Assembly: GCA_946540005.1 (NCBI GenBank)
Contig: CAMNHY010000006.1
Location: 1 to 57,338, forward strand
Length of the DNA: 57,338 bases
Source of the DNA: an uncultured Clostridium sp.
GTDB taxonomy: Bacteria > Bacillota_I > Bacilli_A > Acholeplasmatales > Anaeroplasmataceae
Direction: 5' to 3'
The notes under the pieces are model-generated. The model was not told where the DNA came from, did not search any database, and saw nothing but the letters and a program-made list of their open reading frames with translations. The number at the start of each line of letters is the position of its first letter. Within the stretch, counting starts at the first letter, position 1. A program made the position numbers and the translations under genes. Shown one piece after another: positions 53,013 through 57,338 of this stretch.

Positions 53013-54500
53013 ATGGAAAACTTAAACGCAGAATTATATGCAAAATTAACTGGTAATAAAAGACCTGAACGTCCAATTAAGGTGTTACAATTTGGTGAAG
53101 GAAACTTCTTACGTGCATTCGTAGATTGGATTATTAATACAATGAACAATAAAGGTGTATTCAATGGTAATGTAGCTGTTGTACAACCTATGCCATTTGG
53201 TCGTGTTGCTGATATGAAAACTCAAGATGGCTTATATACTTTATATCTTCAAGGTAAGCAAGATGGTAAGAAAGTAAGAACTCATGAGATTATCGATTCA
53301 ATTGGTGATTTAATTGATCCATTTGCAGAATATGATAAGTATTTAGCTTATGCTAAGTCAGAAGACTTACAATTCATCATTTCAAACACAACTGAAGCTG
53401 GTATTGCTTATGATGAAACAGATACTGATTTTACTAAGACTCCAAAGAGCTATCCTGGTAAATTACTTGCATTCTTAAAAGCAAGATATGATGCATTCAA
53501 TGGTTCACTTGAAAGTGGTTTATTCATTATGCCATGTGAATTAATTGATCACAATGGAGATACTTTAAAAGAAGTTGTTGTAAAATTAGCTAAGACTTGT
53601 GGTTATGATGAACAATTCATTAACTGGATTACAAAAGCTAATAAGTTCTACAACACATTAGTTGATAGAATTGTTCCTGGTTATCCAAGAGATAATGCTA
53701 AGGAATGCCAAGAAGAATTAGGTTATATTGATAACTCAATGGTAGTTGGAGAAATTTTCCACTTATGGTGCATTGATGGAGACGATATAAAGGCATTAGA
53801 AGAAGCATTCCCTGCTCCTAAGGCTGGATTAAATGTTTTATATGTTAATTCAATCGTTCCTTATAAGCAAAGAAAAGTTAAGATTTTAAATGGTACTCAT
53901 ACAGCAATCGTTCCAGTTGCTTATTTAGCTGGTGTTGATGCAGTTGCAGAAACTATGGCTGATCCTCAACTTGGAAAATATGCTCGTGATTTCATGTTTG
54001 ATGAAGTTATTCCAACTATTGATATTCCACATGATCAAATGGTTGCATATGCTAACTCAGTTATTGAACGTTATGAAAACCCATTCGTTCACCACTTATT
54101 AATGTCAATCGCATTAAATTCTGTAACTAAGTTCAAAACACGTGATCTTCCAACAGCTGTTCAATCAATTGAAGCTGGTAATTTCCCTAAGCATGCATTC
54201 TTCTCATTAGCAGCATTAATGGCATTCTACAAAGGTGAAAGAAATGTTAATGGTAAAGTTGAAACAATCGATTTAAAAGATGATCAATGGGCATTAGATT
54301 TCTTCAAGGCAGAATGGCAAGGATTTGATGGTTCTAAGAGCGCTTGTGAAAAAATCACTAAGGATTTCTTAGGTCTAGAGAAGCATTGGGAAATGGATTT
54401 AAATAAATTAAATGGTGTTACTGAATTTGTAGCAAACGCATTATATGAAATTGAAACAAAGGGTATGCGTGAAGCTATTAAGTCAGTAATCGGTGACTAA
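53013..54500 (+). CDS. uxaB: Tagaturonate reductase (altronate oxidoreductase)
   Basis: UxaB reduces D-tagaturonate to D-altronate with NADH, the second step of galacturonate breakdown. The 495-residue protein shows the mannitol-dehydrogenase-type nucleotide fold start VLQFGEGNFLRAFVDWII, ISNTTEAGIAY, the DRIVPGYP segment with the catalytic region, and VKILNGTHTA. TCGGAGGAA precedes ATG 53013. It is the first gene of the uxaBAC operon and takes over from the pectin island at 18.8-33.2 kb. Confidence 0.94.
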   Translation: MENLNAELYAKLTGNKRPERPIKVLQFGEGNFLRAFVDWIINTMNNKGVFNGNVAVVQPMPFGRVADMKTQDGLYTLYLQGKQDGKKVRTHEIIDSIGDLIDPFAEYDKYLAYAKSEDLQFIISNTTEAGIAYDETDTDFTKTPKSYPGKLLAFLKARYDAFNGSLESGLFIMPCELIDHNGDTLKEVVVKLAKTCGYDEQFINWITKANKFYNTLVDRIVPGYPRDNAKECQEELGYIDNSMVVGEIFHLWCIDGDDIKALEEAFPAPKAGLNVLYVNSIVPYKQRKVKILNGTHTAIVPVAYLAGVDAVAETMADPQLGKYARDFMFDEVIPTIDIPHDQMVAYANSVIERYENPFVHHLLMSIALNSVTKFKTRDLPTAVQSIEAGNFPKHAFFSLAALMAFYKGERNVNGKVETIDLKDDQWALDFFKAEWQGFDGSKSACEKITKDFLGLEKHWEMDLNKLNGVTEFVANALYEIETKGMREAIKSVIGD

Positions 54501-54527
54501 TTACTTTTTTAGGAGATTTAAATTAAC

Positions 54528-56006
54528 ATGATTGATTACATTATTATTAATCCTATTGATAATGTAGCCGTTGTATTAAGACCATATACTAAAGGTGAGG
54601 TTGTTGAGGGTGTTACTCTTCTTGAAGACATCCCTCAAGCTCACAAGGTTGCTTTAAAGGATATTAACAAGGGCGAAGATATTATTAAATATGGTAACCC
54701 AATCGGACATGCAACTTCTGATATTAAGAAGGGTGAACATGTTCATACTCATAATGTTGCAACTAATCTTGATGATATTATTGAGTATAAGTATGAACCA
54801 AAATATCCAGAAGTACGTGGATATAAATCAGACCGTAAGGTTATGGTTTATCCTCGTCAAAATGGTGAATTCGGTGTTCGTAATGAACTTTGGATTATTC
54901 AAACTGTTGGTTGTGTAAGTGGTATTGCTCAAAACATTATCAACAACTTTAAGTCTAAATATGATACATCAGATATTGATGGTATTTATACATTCAATCA
55001 TCCATTTGGATGTTCACAAATGGGTGGAGATTTAGATACTACAAGAATTTTCTTACAAGATATGGTAAAGCATCCAAATGCAGGTGGTGTACTTGTATTA
55101 TCTTTAGGATGTGAAGAAAACCAAGCTGATAAGTTTAGAGAAACTCTTGGAGAATATGATCCAAACCGTGTAAAGTTCTTAACTTTACAAGAAGTTAGTG
55201 ATGAAATTGGTGAAGGAACTAGATTATTAAAAGAACTTTATGACAATATGAAAAATGATAAGAGAGTTGAAGAACCTCTATCAGTACTTCGTATTGGTTT
55301 AAAGTGCGGTGGTAGTGATGGTATGTCAGGTATTACTGCTAATCCATTACTTGGTAGATTTAGTGATTTCTTAACAATTAATAATGGTACAACAGTTTTA
55401 GGTGAAGTACCTGAAATGTTTGGTGCTGAAAAGTTATTAATGGCTCGTGCTAAAGATGAAGAAACATTCAATCAAACTGTTGATTTAATTAATAACTTTA
55501 AATCATATTTTAAAAACCACCATCAAGTTATTTATGATAACCCATCACCAGGTAATAAGGCTGGTGGAATCACAACTCTTGAAGACAAATCATTAGGATG
55601 CGTTCAAAAGGGTGGTGCAGCAAAAGTTATGGGTGTTATTCCTATGGGTGGAAGAATTAAGAATAATGGACTTAATTTAATTTCAACTCCTGGTAATGAC
55701 TTAGTAGCTGTAACTACACTTGCTGCTGCAGGTTGTCAAATGGTATTATTTACTACAGGACGTGGAACACCATTTGGTGGATTCGTTCCTACAATGAAGA
55801 TTGCAACTAATACACAATTAGCTTCAAAGAAAGCAAATTGGATTGATTTCAATGCTGGTCAAGTTGTTGACGGTGCATCTTGGGATTCAACATTAGAGCA
55901 ATTTATTGATTTGATTTGCGATGTTGCAAGTGGTAAGAAACTTGCTAAAAACGAGGAAAATAATTTCCGTGAAATCTCTATCTTTAAAGACGGAGTAACT
56001 TTATAA
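54528..56006 (+). CDS. uxaA: Altronate dehydratase
   Basis: UxaA dehydrates D-altronate to 2-keto-3-deoxy-D-gluconate. The N-terminal SAF domain spans residues 1-90 (with HVHTHNVATNL), and the catalytic domain follows with HPFGCSQMGGD, LKCGGSDGMSGITANP and FTTGRGTPFGG. Cys and His residues in these motifs bind the Fe2+ cofactor in the family. The 492-residue length is normal. AGGAGA lies upstream, and the gene is 28 bases after uxaB. Confidence 0.95.
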   Translation: MIDYIIINPIDNVAVVLRPYTKGEVVEGVTLLEDIPQAHKVALKDINKGEDIIKYGNPIGHATSDIKKGEHVHTHNVATNLDDIIEYKYEPKYPEVRGYKSDRKVMVYPRQNGEFGVRNELWIIQTVGCVSGIAQNIINNFKSKYDTSDIDGIYTFNHPFGCSQMGGDLDTTRIFLQDMVKHPNAGGVLVLSLGCEENQADKFRETLGEYDPNRVKFLTLQEVSDEIGEGTRLLKELYDNMKNDKRVEEPLSVLRIGLKCGGSDGMSGITANPLLGRFSDFLTINNGTTVLGEVPEMFGAEKLLMARAKDEETFNQTVDLINNFKSYFKNHHQVIYDNPSPGNKAGGITTLEDKSLGCVQKGGAAKVMGVIPMGGRIKNNGLNLISTPGNDLVAVTTLAAAGCQMVLFTTGRGTPFGGFVPTMKIATNTQLASKKANWIDFNAGQVVDGASWDSTLEQFIDLICDVASGKKLAKNEENNFREISIFKDGVTL

Positions 56007-56033
56007 TTTTTATGTTTAAGGAGAACTAGAATT

Positions 56034-57338
56034 ATGATTAATTTTATGGACGATGACTTCTTATTAACAACAGAAACTGCTAAGAAGTTATATCATGAAC
56101 ATGCAGAAAAGATGCCTATTATTGACTATCACTGCCATCTTCAACCAAAAGAAATTTATGAAGATAAGAAATTCAGAAATTTAGCTGAAGCATGGTTAGG
56201 TGCTGGTGATAGATATGGTGATCACTATAAATGGAGAGCATTACGTGCTAGAGGTTATTCTGAAGATTCAATTTCAGGTAATGTTCCAGGTAAGTCTTTA
56301 GAAGAAAGTGATTATCAAAAATATTGCCAATTTGCTGAATCTATGCCTTATTTTGTTGGTAACCCATTATACCATTGGTCTCATCTTGAAATGAGAAGAT
56401 ACTTTGGTATTTATGATATTATCAATAAGAAGAATGAAAAGAAGATTTGGGATGAAGCTAATGCTAAACTTGAAACATTAACTGCACGTCAAATGATGTA
56501 TAAGTTCAATGTTGATACAGTTTGTACAACAGATGACCCAGTAGATGATCTTCATTATCATAAATTAATGGCTGAAGATAAGACTTTAAAAGTTAAAGTT
56601 AGACCTGCATTCCGTCCAGACAAGGCTATTAATGTAGAACTTGATTGGTTTGGTGAGTGGGTTAATAAGCTAGCTTCTGTAGTTGGTTATGAAATCAAAG
56701 AATTATCAGATTTAACTAAGGCTCTTGCAGAAAGAATTGATTTCTTCCATGAAATGGGTTCTCGTTTATCTGACCATGCATTAGATGTTGTTCACTATTG
56801 CCCAGCAACTTATGAAGAAGCTAATGCTGTATTCCACAAGGGTATGAAGAATGAACCAGTAAGCGACCATGAACAAGACCAATATAAGGGTTATATTATG
56901 GTATTCTTAGGAAAAGAATATTATAAGCATGGTTGGACTCAACAATATCATATTGGTGCACTTCGTAATAACTCTAAATCAATGTTAAAGAAGATTGGAC
57001 CAGATACTGGTTTTGATGCAATTGAAGACCAAGTTTATATGGAAAAGTTATCTCAATTACTAGGTGCTCTAGATGAGGCTGATGCTCTTCCAAAGACTAT
57101 TTTATATGATCTAAATCCACGTGATAACTATGCATTAATGGTTCTTGCTGGATGCTTCCAAAAGGAAGGTGTTAAGAACAGAGTTCAAGTAGGTACTGCT
57201 TGGTGGTTCTTAGATCAATTAGATGGTATGAAGCAAAATATGGAAGCTATGATGCAAGTTACAGTTATGAGCCAAGCTGTTGGTATGTTAACTGATTCTC
57301 GTTCATTCTTAGCTTATCCACGTCATGAATATTATAGA
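56034..57338 (+). CDS. uxaC: Uronate (glucuronate/galacturonate) isomerase, C-terminus outside the window
   Basis: UxaC converts D-galacturonate to D-tagaturonate (and glucuronate to fructuronate), the first step of the pathway. 435 codons are present and the frame is open to the last base. Family marks are the metal-binding DYHCHLQPKE near residue 31, NPLYHWSHLEMRRYFGI, CTTDDPVDDL, the LSDHALD region and GTAWWFLDQLDG. The complete protein is normally about 465-475 residues, so roughly 30-40 are missing. AAGGAGAA precedes ATG 56034. Confidence 0.95.
   Translation, partial: MINFMDDDFLLTTETAKKLYHEHAEKMPIIDYHCHLQPKEIYEDKKFRNLAEAWLGAGDRYGDHYKWRALRARGYSEDSISGNVPGKSLEESDYQKYCQFAESMPYFVGNPLYHWSHLEMRRYFGIYDIINKKNEKKIWDEANAKLETLTARQMMYKFNVDTVCTTDDPVDDLHYHKLMAEDKTLKVKVRPAFRPDKAINVELDWFGEWVNKLASVVGYEIKELSDLTKALAERIDFFHEMGSRLSDHALDVVHYCPATYEEANAVFHKGMKNEPVSDHEQDQYKGYIMVFLGKEYYKHGWTQQYHIGALRNNSKSMLKKIGPDTGFDAIEDQVYMEKLSQLLGALDEADALPKTILYDLNPRDNYALMVLAGCFQKEGVKNRVQVGTAWWFLDQLDGMKQNMEAMMQVTVMSQAVGMLTDSRSFLAYPRHEYYR

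Overview
The window is a chromosomal segment of a very AT-rich Gram-positive-type bacterium. Spo0A, a Bacillus-like rpiB-upp-atp gene order, the walJ-rlmH pair, lipoprotein signal peptides and strong AGGAGG-type ribosome binding sites point to class Bacilli. An uncultured gut lineage near Erysipelotrichales, RFN20 or RF39 is the likeliest home, but that placement is inference. The genetic code looks standard: the only tRNA-Trp here has a CCA anticodon, TGG is the normal Trp codon, and several genes stop at TGA.

Layout. 1-4.5 kb: the 3' end of a structured RNA or gene, a small AbiEi-like fragment, a lipid kinase, an XRE membrane regulator, then leftward genes for an HD-domain protein and an S41 protease lipoprotein. 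4.6-12.8 kb: tRNA-Trp, a 1629-residue CvpA-like membrane protein with a long repetitive tail, L-asparaginase, tRNA-His, and two membrane proteins (unknown and VanZ-like). 12.8-16.7 kb: a MocR-type regulator lacking its PLP lysine, divergent from an ECF transporter S component, then a WYL-regulator/HAD-phosphatase fusion. 16.7-18.7 kb: a thioredoxin-like lipoprotein, a candidate CcpA-controlled small RNA, a small membrane protein, and spo0A with tandem 0A-box-like sites.

18.8-33.2 kb is a pectin-use island. It holds a beta-propeller protein interrupted by an in-frame TGA, a pectinesterase without a signal peptide, and a long rightward operon. The operon encodes an LplABC-type ABC transporter (two permeases and a lipoprotein binding protein), an MsmX/UgpC-type ATPase, five uncharacterised membrane proteins (two with coiled-coil heads), and a GH28 polygalacturonase without a signal peptide. 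The likely logic is uptake of oligogalacturonides followed by cytoplasmic de-esterification and hydrolysis. 53.0-57.3 kb carries uxaB-uxaA-uxaC, which would convert galacturonate to 2-keto-3-deoxygluconate. The end of uxaC lies outside the window.

33.3-41.4 kb is rpiB-upp followed by a complete F-type ATP synthase operon (atpI-like, I-like, B, E, F, H, A, G, D, C). Its c subunit carries a sodium-type, two-carboxylate binding signature. 41.4-52.9 kb holds mostly housekeeping genes: YigZ/IMPACT, DegV, CCA-adding enzyme, YhaM-type nuclease, a tandem pair of about 1000-residue parvulin/foldase-like lipoproteins, WalJ and RlmH. No insertion sequence, prophage, CRISPR array or rRNA was seen.
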